NCBI RefSeq assembly: GCF_047663525.1
Contig: NC_092589.1
Location: 31,679,001-31,743,000, forward strand
Reading direction: 5' to 3'
Length of the DNA: 64,000 nucleotides
DNA from: Anas platyrhynchos
Lineage: Eukaryota; Chordata; Aves; Anseriformes; Anatidae
Below are positions 49,740 to 63,300 of this stretch, piece by piece. The notes under the pieces are model-generated. The model was not told where the DNA came from. It saw only the letters and a list, made by a program, of their open reading frames with translations, and did no database searches. Positions within the stretch are counted from its first letter, which is position 1. Each line of letters opens with the position of its first letter. A program made the translations under genes and the position numbers.

Positions 49740-50870
49740 TTTTATAAACTTTCATTCAGTCATGAATACTCCCAAGAGGAAGAAAATTAAAGTGCATGCA
49801 GCTACTTTTCTAGAACATCCTGCTCTGAGATAGAAAAATCATGGCCCCAAAAGACACTTTTTACAAGCTTAGTCTATTATTAATACATTCATTCATTATG
49901 TACAAGGTGTTAGTTAACCAATAAATTATTTCTTAAAGTAATTGTAGCAGTTTTTACTAATCAAAAAGTTTAATGTCAGGTTCCACCATTTGGTAGTCTT
50001 CAAAGTTGCATCCATATATAAATTAACATACATAAAAATAATCCATTGTCTAAAAGACCGCACATCAAAATAGTACTTCCATGTTTGCTTTTAAAAGAAT
50101 AGTCTTTTTCATCTATTCTTACAAATTGAAATTTTATAGGGACATTTACTCCATAGGCCAAGATTATTAATGAGATCATTATTCAAAAATATGGTTTGTA
50201 ACTAAGATTTCTGTACATTTTGGTACCTTCAGACTTTTAAGTTAGCTTTACCATCAAGCTTTCATTTCAGTGCTGTGATATGTAGACTTCAAATATTGCA
50301 AAATGTTTACAGGCAGTAATTATTTCAATTATAGTTGTATTCGTATCAATCTTATGAAAATACTTTGAAATTTGAGCCAAAATTATGTGGGCAATATCCC
50401 TCTAAATTTGATATGCTATTGTAAGCATCAAACTCTATAGTTTTTTGCTGATAACAAATTGTAAAAAATACTGAAACATCTGAGATGTGATCTAGTTTTA
50501 TAAACTGAAGAGCAGCTTTTCCCAAATTTAAGACAAATACAAAAAAAATATTGCACAGCTTAAAATACAATTGTTTACATTCTGACTTCAATACAGTACA
50601 ACTTAACCGTGAATGTAAGTAATTACCAGTTTGTATTCATGAGCCCAATTATTTGTGCCAGAAAGTCAAACATCATCTATAAAACTTAAACTAGTACATT
50701 TTAAGTGTTTGTTATAGTAGTTCTAAGCAAACTTTTAAAAACTTTTGGCCTCATTTTTCAATATTAACAACTCTTGCAAACCAACATTAAAATTTGAGAG
50801 ATACAGGCCATTCAACCCACTATTCCCTTAAAAAGCTATCAGACAGTAAGCATATTGTGAAGTATACATT
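49740..50870. other. AT-rich gap between AHCTF1 3' end and KIF28 start
   Basis: The gap holds the KIF28 5' flank and possibly the distal AHCTF1 3' UTR. It has no CpG island, unlike SCCPDH, which suggests a restricted or tissue-specific KIF28 promoter. No TATA box or initiator can be assigned with confidence. Both genes are on the minus strand, so read-through from AHCTF1 toward KIF28 is possible. Confidence 0.5.
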
Positions 50871-51059
50871 TTTATTTAACATTCCTAAAATAAGCTGTAT
50901 TTACATATTATATAAATGTATGAAGTCTTAATATAAAATAGAAAACTGCATTGACTGAGGAAATCACACTCCATATGGAGTTACTTATTGAAGACCATTT
51001 GTTTATGAAATTTTACAATAATTTATATAAATTATCTCTTCCAAATTAGATGATTATTT

Positions 51060-51065
51060 TTTATT
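51060..51065 (-). promoter_or_regulatory. AHCTF1: Candidate proximal AHCTF1 poly(A) signal
   Basis: AATAAA on the minus strand (TTTATT on plus), 67 bases past the AHCTF1 stop codon. A second AATAAA lies at 50871-50876, so the 3' UTR may be short or about 280 bases. Confidence 0.5.
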
Positions 51066-51131
51066 TTTACTAATCCACACAATTTTGATGACTTTACAAA
51101 CAGTGGTGTACATTACAAACTTAAAAAACAG

Positions 51132-51324
51132 TTACAGCATCTTCCGGCGCACAACTGGCTTTGGAAAATTAGACAGTCTTTTTTTGTTCTTACGTAGATT
51201 CTTCTCTGTCGCATCTGTGGTTTCTTTCTGTTTGCTTTTCTTTCCATCCACTGGACTTGTAAAAGGAGAAATGAACTGTATTTCTACTGGTGGAGGTGAC
51301 CAAGAACCTTCCTTTCTTGTGGTT
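51132..51324 (-). CDS. AHCTF1: AHCTF1 last exon
   Basis: Encodes the conserved C-terminus: [20 protein letters not shown], then [17 protein letters not shown] and TAA. The basic RRKML end is shared with mammalian ELYS. One base at the start completes a Lys codon from the previous exon. Confidence 0.96.
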
Positions 51325-54300
51325 CTGTGAAACCAGCAAGTGTCAAATTGATTATCAACAATAGTTAGTAGAGGGGAAAAAAAGTGGAATTATAAAATCA
51401 ATGCCAACAAATTAATTTATGGGCTTCTTTTTACACAGCAATGAGGCAGAGAAGGTACATAAATAAACTTTTTGCTTTCATTTCTTTTCATTTCTTTAAT
51501 TTCTGCACTCCCAGTCATTATTCAGATGAGATTTTAAGGCCCCTGCAAGCTCTAAGAGGCAAATGTCCTCAAATTAACCATGGGCTTATGTTGCACCAGG
51601 GGAGTTTTAGGTTGGATGTTAGGAAGAACTTCTTTACTGAAAGGGTTGTTAGACACTGGAACAGGCTGCCCAGGGAGGTGGTGGAGTCACCATCCCTGGA
51701 AGTCTTTAAAAGACGTTTAGATGTAGAGCTTAGGGATATGGTTTAGTGGGGACTGTTAGTGTTAGGTCAGAGGTTGGACTCGATGATCTTGAGGTCTCTT
51801 CCAACCTAGAAATTCTGTGATTCTGTGATTTTCCAGAAAGAACCAGAAAACAGGTCCAGAAACAAGACCTTCTCTTTATTCATTGTCTGACCCTCTCCTG
51901 CCTTGTATAAGGAACTAAAGACCTTAAGGCTGTGGTTTCTTTAGATGGAATAAGATGAATTAAGAGCACATCACCATCGAGTAAACACAGGAGTAACCTT
52001 TCACCGTTTTCTATCCCCTTCTTCTGCTAGCAATAGAAAACACAATCACTAAATGGGGAAAAATGTGTCTATCAGACCAGCGAGCTGGACTGCTCTGGAC
52101 TGCTACATAGCCAAGTGGGATGTTTCAAGTTAGGTAGCTATTAACAGAATGACTACCACAAGAAATAGACCTAAGTATTTTAAAAGAGTTTCATACTTGC
52201 TTGTTTTGTTCGCTTTTGATTTTGCAGTTCTACCCCTCTTCGATTTTTGTTTTCCCACAGACTCTATGGATTTGGTATCCTCCTCTTCTTTAGATGGAAG
52301 CTCCTATGGTATGGCAAAAAAATGTTACTCACGTGCACGCATTCTTACACTTCTACAGAATACAAATGAATGTTTCTTTCAATAAGAAATCATAATAAAA
52401 CTATGATTTCCATAAGCACCTCTAAAAAAAAAAAAAACAAAAAACTTCCATCTCAAATTACTGTATCATCCTAAAAGTTCAAATTTGGAAATTAACAAAT
52501 AACACACCACCTAAGTTTAAAGATAAAGAAAGACACTTGGTCTTTTGTTAAAGGCAGGGCAACACTTACTGGTTCTCAACTTACATAGATTCAAAATTGA
52601 CTTTTGTAGCTAATTTTCTTAAAGCAACAAACTTCTTTTGCTAGCTGACTGATTTAAAACTCTTTTTAGATATACTTCCAAGGAAAAAGACAAGGCATTG
52701 AGAAGTATGATTTCAAAAAGAGATACAGAGTAGAAGTCAAAAATATGAGACAAGTACAGTTTTTACTTACCGGTTCTTTCACAATTCGGGAAATACTAGA
52801 GACATTTTTTCTCCTTGACCTCAAAAGAGGGGGTGAAAAGACAAATTGAGAAGACAAGTCCGGGTCTAAATCCTTAAGCTGCACAGGATGGTCTGCTTTT
52901 CCAGCTAAAATGATAATGAATTGTTAACATGCATGTATGTTATAAAGTACAGTGATGTTAAATTAGAGCTGATAATAAAGAGTACAATAGCTTCCTAAAA
53001 TAAAGGGTCCAATCAAGTTTATAAACACTCAGTGTGGAGGTACTTCTTCATAACTGCCTCTTAGAATCCATCATTTTATAGTGAATTGTGAAACAATGAA
53101 CTAGAGCAGTGATTTTATTTGTACCTACATAGTCAAAGATGTTTTGCTCAATCAGCATCAAGTGTCCTCACCGATTTCCAAAAAAAATTAATCATGTTGG
53201 CTAACATAAAGAACTCTGTATGCAATAACTTCACTAGCAAAGCATATGCCAAAAAGAAACAATCACATACTTAATCAGCTGTCTAGCATGTTGCAAGATG
53301 CAGCTCATTTTACATTAAAAACTGAACAAAATTTGGATGCCTCCTTTATTTCTGCAATGTGGGGGAACGGATGACAATTGACTGAAAAGATGTCCCCCTA
53401 GACTTCTAAGTTGATAGGAATTAAGGTCATGACAAAAATAATCAGGTAAAATTTTATTTCAGTCTATTTGAATTGTTTCAGCCTCATCACTTGCTTCCCC
53501 CACAACTGGCCAGCCAAGCATGTGGAGTTCAGGCAAAAAGATGAATTTCCAAATTTTTACTTTTGTAAAGTTAGATTATTTACAATACTAAAAGCCATAC
53601 TTTGGGTCATAAAACAGTCTGTTTTATGTCATTTACAAGACAGCAACATACCCTGTTTTGTATATGAACATGCTGCACCTACCTTTAACTTTCTTTGACA
53701 GCTTTGTGAGAGGAGGAGAAAAAAGGAAGGATTCATTTTCCTCAACAGACAGTTTCTGATGCACACTAGTTTTACGGGATCTTGTAATACGATCTGTTAG
53801 AGTTCTTGATGCTTCATCATATCCTGATGTGTTTACATCCGTGAGCAGCAAAGGACTGCCATCGGGTCCTTGGGGGAAGGCTTCTTCCCCTGTGCTCTCC
53901 TCCAATATCGATGGCAATTGCCTCTTTCTGCCCCGACCCCCTGTCCTTACTGCAGTCCTGGGTGTGGTTGATTGTTCATTTGGCTGCTCAGGTGTTCTCT
54001 CAAGAGCATCTGTTTTTTCTGGTTTAGCATGTGCAACCCTTCTTGCTCTTCTCCTAGGAGTATCAACGACTTCCACTTTCTCACCTGAAGGTATGTCTTC
54101 CTGAGTAGAGGCAGATTCAATGTCTGCTGAGAGATTCCGTACCAGCTTCCTAACACTTCTTCTAGGAGTCACAGGAAGTTTGAGTTCTGTTTGAGGAACT
54201 GATGATTTTGACAGATCAAGGTCAGAATTTTCTGAAAGATCCGATGAACTCGTTTTTCTTCTTCTGCCTCTTTTCGTTGGCACAGGTAAAAGAAGTTGAT

Positions 54301-57300
54301 CACTAGGCTGCACCTCTTGCTCCACAACAGTATTTTCAATAGGTTGTGAATTACTGCTTTTTAATTTTCTTATACTTCTACTGGGACTGACTGCTGGTTT
54401 TATCCTAAGATCAGTGCCAGTCTGGCCAGTTTCTTGATCTCCTGCTGAACGTTTTCCTCCTCTAGTCCTTCTAGAAGTAGCAGAAGTAATAATGCTACCT
54501 TCAGCAAGAGAAGTTTCCTCTTTAGCCTCTTCCAAGAGTTCAGATGCAGCTTCCTTTACTCTCCTTAATCCTCTTCTTGGAGTAGTGGCTATGGACTGTG
54601 TACTGCTGGACAATGTCTGTCCATCAGATTGGCTGCTCGCTACTTTTTCTAAATTAGTCTGTTTGGGCTTCCTACCTCTCCTCGGGGTAACAGGGGTTAC
54701 AGGTATTTGCTCATCTTGAGTATTTTCTACTCTTAGAAGACTAGAAGTCTCAGGTGCTTCTTTTGTTCGCCTGGTACTTCTCCTAGGAGACAGTCCAAAT
54801 AGAACTGGTTTGTCTGTTTTTAGTAGCTGCTGATCACCTGATGATGGAATAACTAAACTTCTATTCAGTTGTCTCCTTGGGCGTGATCTTGGAGTGACAA
54901 CATACTCTACTTGATGTATGCTGGTTTCATCTTCCACTCCTTCTGGCACAGTTGTTAAGGAAGATTTTGACCTTTGCATTCTAGTTACCTTTTTACCTAT
55001 GCTTTCATGAATAGATTGTTCTACAACTTCGGATGTAAATTCTTTACTTCTTGTGTCTTTGATTACATCCAGTAAGTTCTCAGCAATAGCTACCTTAATG
55101 GGTTCAGGCACATATGGGAGTGACTCGGCAATATTTTGAGATTCCTGGTCACTAGTCACAGTAGACACTGAGTTTGTAACATGTTCTTCATTTTCAGTAT
55201 TTCCAAAACTGTTCATGGGTTTTTCATCTGTTGTGTTAACAGCTGGTTTAGAAGTATCTACTAATTCAGGGTCTCCCATCTCTCCTTCACCTTCTTCTCC
55301 CTCCAACACTAAAGTAAAATTACTCTGAGATATAAAAAGCTCTCCATCTCCTTCAGCTGCATCACATTCATCATCCTTATTATCAGGCAAATCACATGCA
55401 AACTGCTGCTCTATAGCATCATAGCTGTATTGAAGATTGCCTGATGGACGTAGTTCACTACATGGAGACATTTCAGGTGCTTCTTCTGAGGCTTGCGCGT
55501 TAACTGCATCATCTTCCAGAACCTAAGTTAAAAAAAAGTATGTTAATGCATTAATGATTACCAGATTAGCTTCAAACTGAGACAGATGAAATTAAGGACA
55601 GTAAAATGCTGCTTTTCCTTTTAGATCACCACTGAATGTAAAGTTAAAAACAAATAGTGTACTCTCTACTACAGATGAGGTTTGTACATTTGAGGAACCG
55701 AGAACAGAATATTCAGTGTATTCAATCACACGCTCCATTTCTGATATTTTGGTTTATGACTAATGATTTGCTACCACCCATGAACAAGGGGAGCAGTTTT
55801 ACAATACAAGCTGTACACACAACCGGCAGTAACCATCACACTATAGTACTTTTTGGGCTGACTACACATCCACAGTGACTGACTGCATCCAACACAGTAA
55901 GATACAATTACACCCCCCAAAGTTTAAAGTTTGCCCTGACAGTTGTGCCTGCAACAATTCAACATTTAGTCAAATGGGCTAGATATCACAGCAGGCAAAC
56001 TCAATACTGCACTTCAAGGAATCACTTGGATTTGGTGAAATAACACATGTGATGTAATTAATTAGTCTTATTTTTTTGTAGTTCCCTGTACTGGATGGTT
56101 ATTCTTTCCTTCTAGATCCACATGAGATACTTGATCTTTTATGTTGAGCACAAAACATAAGAGAATATCCGAAAGGAAACTGACAGTGTATTCCGTATGG
56201 CACTTTGAAGACATGCACCTGTATCCAAATAACAAATCAGCTCCAGTAAGGTGAGGAAAACAGGAAAAATCAGGGATAACTGTAGAAACCTTAGTTCTAG
56301 TTTTCAGTCCATGTGAGCAACCTTTTAAATTTCATATTTAACAACATTTTAAGATGTTAAAAAAATGTGTGCTTTTACAGAAAAAATCTTTGAAGTAGCT
56401 GAAAAAATATTGAAAATGAAATTAAAACAGAATTCACAGTAATGAATTATGTTAGCAAGAAAAAACTAGTAAAGGATATAAGCACCTAAGTCGCTCTGAA
56501 AATGAGTTAGGTTACCCTAACCTAATAATTTTGTCATTTGCTAAGTGTTATGCTGTATTGAAAAAACTGCCCTCCCCAGCTTCCCCAACTTTTCATGTTT
56601 TCTTTAAAAATATATATATATTAGAAGTCACCTAAAAACATTTAAGCTATAGTAAATCAAATGAATGCAGGGTTTAGGGGCTTTTTTTTTTTTCTTAAGT
56701 TGTTGGAGATCTCAATGACCCAAATCTTGACAGGTTCTCTTCTGTGTTATGCATACAGAAAATACAAGAGGAAAAAAAGTTGTCCACCCTTACATAGTGA
56801 GGTTAACCTGTGTTAGCAAGCTCAAGAAGCTGAGATGTTCTTGTGTACCTTTTAACTCTAAGACAAGACTGTCCTGAAATTTGCTGCATTTTCTATTTTG
56901 TAGAAAATGAGAAACTAATTCACTTACATGAATTTCTTCAGGTTTTGGAAGATTATTAGAAACATGCATTTCTTCCTGCACAAAGGGAAGATTTTCTTCA
57001 ATTTCATCTAGGTTACGTTCTTCAGGTAAATCCACATACTTTCCTTCAAGACGATTTTCTGAATGGGTACTGACCACGTCCTCACTGTCAAGGATACTTA
57101 TCACAGCTGGAAGAGATTTGCATCATTTAAACTTAACCATTGAATGAATGGCACAGGTTTAAGCAACAGGAAGTAACAAAGGGAGCAATAACAAACAATA
57201 CAGTTCACCATCCTACCATGTGTATTGGGCTTTCTCCAAAAACTAGGAGGTAGTCTCACAATAAATTAAAAAAAAAAAAAAAAGAAATAAAGTAGGAAGG

Positions 57301-60300
57301 GGAAGTCAGCTGCCATAGAGAAAAAGAACAGAAGAAAGGTTGGCTGAAAAGGCACCTTGACAGCTAGCTATGCTTCACGGCCTTCATATTGAGGATGCAT
57401 TATTGTTTAAAATAGTAAATTGAGTAGCAGATCTCATTACAAACAATATAAAAATGGGGTACAACATTAAAAGAAATATGAAGCTTTCCTTCTAATATTT
57501 TAAATTTTACCAATTTTCTGAAGATCAAAAGGAACATTCACCACACATTCTCTACATGGACTTCCTTTGAGGAATGTCTTCTCTGTATGGGTTAACAAAA
57601 AATAGCAGTAATATCCTACTAATATTTCAGTTAGAGACACATAGCGGTATGACAAAATGCTCATTTAACTTCAGGAGGTTAGTCACATTAACTCACATAA
57701 CATCTCCAACATACTATACATACATTCGCTGTCTGCCTCCGGGGATTCAGAAAGCTGGGGATTTACTACAGGCAGTATGTCTCTTTCTTCTGATGTAGAG
57801 GCCATTTTAGGCTCTTGGTGGTTTGTCTCACTTCATAGACAGAGAAAAAAGAGAGGAATTCACTGTTAAGCTTCAAAAGATACCTTTAAGAGGTTTACAA
57901 AAACATTCCCTCACTGTAAAGTCTTCAAGTTTAAAAACTGAATGAATTGATTAAAACTAGAAATTCCTTACCCAACTTACCTACACCCAATTTGTGACTC
58001 ATTTTAGGCAATGAATTATATTCTTAATATTCTTCCCAGCTACATAACACTAGTTCCATAAGAATGAAGTTTTAGTAAATAATTTGCTTTCTGTAGAAAG
58101 AACGCAACTGCTATATTGGAAGCTTAGAACAACCTGAACAGGTTTGTACCAGCATAAGTTACCACATGAAATTAAGGGCTCTTTCATTACTAACATTCCC
58201 GTTTCATCTCTTTAAGAAACAGTTGTGCAGGTGAAAAAACTGCTTCCCTTTCTATAAACAAGTAGATGCTAATTAAGTTCTCTTTTCTTTGTACTGTTAA
58301 GTGTATAAATGCCAGAAAGAATTCAAACCCCAAAATAAACCTGCTAAAGCTACAGGAGTCTTAGGTGTAATTTTTTAGCTACACAGTTTTCAGACAAAAG
58401 CAGGACAGTACGTTCACGCTATCTATCCTCAAAGTGTAAAAAGATTTGTGTGGCCCATTGAAAAAAGTCTTTATCAAAATACTTTGGGGTCCACAACCAT
58501 TTGAGAAGAAAGGATGACAGCTAGTCAATATGGGTTATATTTGTGCCAAACTATTTATATTCATAGATAGAAAGGAATAGGAAAACCATTATGCATAAGA
58601 ACATAGGGAATAGCCAATACCAACATCATAGTTTTAAAGCACAGGAAGGTCAGCAGTTGCACAAACCCAAAGATGCATTTTATAAACTTACCCTTCATTT
58701 GCAGTCCAAGAAGCAGCAGCCTCAGCAGCTTTAAACACAAATTTACCATCCTCAGGAAAGGTAGGACATTCAGTAGTTGATTCTTCCAAATATCCTAGAA
58801 AAATAGATAAAAAAAAACAGATAAATAATAGATAAAACAGATAGATGACTTTCCTATTTCACTTAATTACTTTTAAAATGTTCGTATGAATTAAAGGGAG
58901 CCTTTTACACGTTCTACCTCGGACAGTGATGTAACAAAATAATGCTACCAAGTCTTCAAATCCATAGGCCTGAATTTTTTACAGTAAAACTGGAATAGCC
59001 TGCTGCATTATCTCAGTCAAGAAAACAAAAAGGCAAACGGATATTTTGATTACAAACTGAACTTGATACATTATTACTGGCCAAATGACATACACACTTG
59101 AGAAAACATCTTTTGTTCTTAGAATTAGTAAGTCAATTTTCTTATTTCTCTTTGGATATTCATCTAATTTCAGCAATGCTTACTCATTTCTGACTGTACT
59201 TCCTCTCTTTTACAAGAATGCATCTAAGGCAATTTCTTGAGTTTTCCTTCTAATAAATGACTGGTGTTGTTTAAACCCAAATGCTTGCTCATGTTTTTAC
59301 CTTGACAGCTTCAATTTCAGACACATCCTCCTTTTCTTATTTCTATTGCCTGCTTCCTCCAGATCCAGTGATCACCTCTGCAGACTGTATGCAAGACTGG
59401 GATAATTTTGCCAGCTCTGGCCAAAAGAGAGCTATGCTCTAATGCTTCCAAAGGACTGAAATTGTACAGAACTGTTTCTACCACAGTCCAGCAATGACAA
59501 AGCCTCTTTACAGGGTTATTCTTTAATGATTAGTACCTTACTAATATTTTTAATGAAAAGCACCTGTGGTTTCTTGTCCACATACAAGACAAAATACGAG
59601 AGGACATTTTGACCTATCTTACTAGAAATATTCAGAAGAATCCCTTCTACCTATGTATGTGCAGTCCTTTTATTCACAAAGAAAATGAACTCAAGAACTC
59701 TGACAGCAGCAATCTCTCCCCAGGATCATGTCAAATTTAGAACTCAATTGGGCTACATACCATGCACCCATACTTGAGTATACGCACTCACTGCTATGAG
59801 CTGTTTCAAAAGCTCAGACGCAATAGTCTGACACTCATATAGCAACTTTTTTTTAGAGTTGAATGGACTGACCCAATTGTGAAATATTGACTTCAGCTGT
59901 GTTTGCACATCATCTTCCTGTTCCCATAAAAATGAAAAATGCTACCACTTTCAGCTCTTCACCACTGCTCGCCAGCTTGTGCGTTACATCCCTTTTCACC
60001 TACCAGCAGGCCTGTTTCATATAAATGCATCCTAAGTATCCTGGTACTTGCTTGAATGAGGTGAACTGAGATGAATTACTGAAGACCAACTGAAACAGGT
60101 CTGGAAAAGGCTATATAAGCTAAGCTGTTGTGCCAGTAAAATGAGTAAGAACAACTGTAATGAAAAGCAGACAGATTCATTTCCAAAATGAAACTGAGGA
60201 CTATTGAGGTGGTAAATATCTAGTCAACATACATTTTACACTAAGATTTCTGTAAAACAAGAACAAAGAAACCTTTAAGTACCTCTATGACAGAGCCAAA

Positions 60301-63300
60301 AGCCTGAATTTTCAACTTTGATCCCTCAAATCACTACTGCCTCTTAGCTGCAACTACACAGAAGAAATGCCAGTCAAATCAATAACGCATTCTTAAAGTC
60401 AAGGATATCTGGAAAATGACTCATAATGAAGAGGTAATTTTAAAAGCCTAGGACAAGAAAGTACCTAGGACACTTGTGAACCCTCATCAGTACCAACTCT
60501 TGCACTCATCAGTAATTTAACCTTTTGAAGACATTTGAAAAATTAATTCAAAAACTTAAGTTAGCATATGATGGAACACACCAGCTTCTTTTCTTGGTTC
60601 TGATGAATCTGTTTGTTCTATCTGGAAAGGTTTATCTTCACCCATTCCACGGTCCTCTCTCTCTGGTTCTTGAAAATCAGCAGTTTCTTCGGTGAAAGAA
60701 TTAGCTGGTTTAGCAGCTATAAAAATTACATCATCTTCAAAATCACCAGGTGATTTTGCATCATGATATTCCAACGTAGTTTGGTCTGACCTGGCAGAGA
60801 CATTACTATTTTCTTTACTGACATCCATTTTCTCCAAACCACCTCCAGGTGTGCTTTCTAAAGACTCTTCCATTTCAGCATGACCATCCTCGGGATTCCT
60901 CAGAGTAAACAGAGGAGTTTTCTCTCTACACTCAGACCAAGCATCCTCCACCAATCTACGATGATGCTCAGATGAAGCTCCAGACTGTGCTTTATCATCT
61001 TCTGTTACCTTAAAAAAAAAAAAAGTAACAATGTCTGGTTAAGTTTTACAACTGTCACCTTAAGCAAGGTACTGCAAAACTATTTCTCATTCTAGCACTA
61101 CCTACCATAGCTTTTAAAGCCAAGTGCACAAATTTACCATGCTTTTGACTGCTTACTCAGTTTCCACGACCTTAGAGAATTAAAACTATGTCTTGTTAGT
61201 GCTTGCTTCTAGTGTCAAGTCTGCTCACAGTTTCGCTACTCTTTTCTCAAAAAGAGAGAACTTAATTAAAAATTCTATCTCAAGATTTCTTTTCACTGCT
61301 TGCTGTTTCAACTTGTATGCACTACCAACCTATTTCAGAGTACAGTATGCCTACAGCATGGAACAAGTAAATTAAACTGGCCACTGTCTGCAATTAGTAA
61401 AACTTTATATAGGAAAGAGAACTTGTTACAACCGAATCTCTCTTCATAGCTGAGAATACTCAGGTATTCTAATAAAAGGCTTAATAAAAGATAATAAAGC
61501 GCTGATTGCAATGACAAGTTGTACTAATACATGTATGGAAAGTTCATTCATACTAGCACATGTTCCTGACTTTGATACATCACTTCTGAAACAGCATGAT
61601 GAGCTGGATCAGGGAATCAAAGCAACAGAGTAAGACTGTGGGAGGAGTAGAACACAGCAACTTCTCAGATGAAGAAGTTTCATTTGACAGCTACATGAAT
61701 GCTATCCCTGGTACAAACCAAGAAACAAAACTAAGAACTTTAGGCCTGAACAACAGACAATACAGCTCTTTTCATCAGGAGTCAATTTTTATCTTAAGTA
61801 AACACAGACTCTCAAAAAGGCAGACTGGAAGTAAATGCAGCTCATGGCTTCTACTGCTTTCAAAGGTGTTTAATTCACAAAGCTTAAAAAATATCTGTCA
61901 CTTCAGAACAACCAGCTGAGTCTATGTTCACTACTTTTCTGCCACATCATTATTCAATGAGATACAGCAGGAAGTTGAATTAGCAATTTGGAACAACCAC
62001 AGCTCTTAACAACACCTAAGAACCATCAACGCCACTGATCTTTATTACAAAATATGCTCCTGAAACATCACATGCCCGCAGGTCTAACACAACCTTTTTT
62101 GAACAAATGCAAATATGCCTTATGACCTGCAATTCCAATTCTCATTATAATAAGTTTTGGCAAATCTTTTAATAAATATGAAATAATAAATTTATTTTAA
62201 TAAAATAAAAATACTTAATGAATATGAAAATCAAACCAGAGTCTGTAAAGCCTTTAACTGTAAAAATCATTAACTGCAGCCCAGCTTACCCCAACAGTCC
62301 ATTTTACATTTGAGTTCTCTTCTCTGAAAGATATTCTAAGTTCCTTTGCTCGTAAAGGAGGAGTAACTGATCGCCCTGGAGATGCAGAGGGAGTTGCTAG
62401 GGGTGTGGTGCGAAGGCTGGATCTCAAAATAGACTGAGGAGTAAACCCAGGAAAACCAGGAGCAGCAGCAGATGTCACCAAAACTTTAGCTCTCTATGAA
62501 AAGATATAAAAATATTTATTTTAAAACTAGTTACATCTTTAAAAGAGAAGACTTCACTTGCCAAAAACATTCATTTCAACTACAAACGCGATTTGTAACA
62601 GCATAGAGGACAAAATTTAGCCTTTACAATGCTCTCTTTTTCCAAATGTATGAAAACCATAATGATAAACAATGCTTTCTATGCCTCTTTTGCCTGCCTT
62701 TTTTCCCCATTTTTTCTTCTTGTTTTAAAAATGTAAACAAAATGTTATTTTTCAAATTAATTTCATGAAATTAAGCTGCAATGTCAGCTGTAAAAATACC
62801 AATTTATCTAGAGCATTCAGGTCTTCTTATTCCAGCTCATAAAAAAGATTTTTCAGAAATTAAAAGGTTTAAAAGTTAAGGATACTGAAAATAGCTTAAC
62901 AATATGAACAAAACTTAGTAAAAAGTTTATAATTCAGAGTAACAACTATTTTGTTCAGGTAGGCAAAGGAAAAAAAAAACATCCCAAGAAGATATGCCAA
63001 ATGTTATTTTCTTACAAAATATGCAGTTTGATGGCAGTGAATGAAAATACAGTACATTGCTGTAGAAATTATTATTAGTTATTGCAACAAACGATCACTG
63101 AATTTGACACGACACCTGCAGATAACCACAGCTGTTACTCACTTAACACTTAATAAACTGAAGTGTATACATTCTTGCTTCTATATATACACAAGTCAGA
63201 CAGAGGTATTAAATGCTTAAATAATGAGATGATTATGCTGCAAACTGCATGTTAAGTACTTTGAGAAGTCCCGTTTTAACTTTGTTCCATGGCAATGAAA

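Noticed and set aside
51441-51746. 101-codon open frame on the plus strand
   Set aside because: Not a host gene: its second half is the C-terminal end of a truncated CR1 ORF2, and the first half is unrelated flank.
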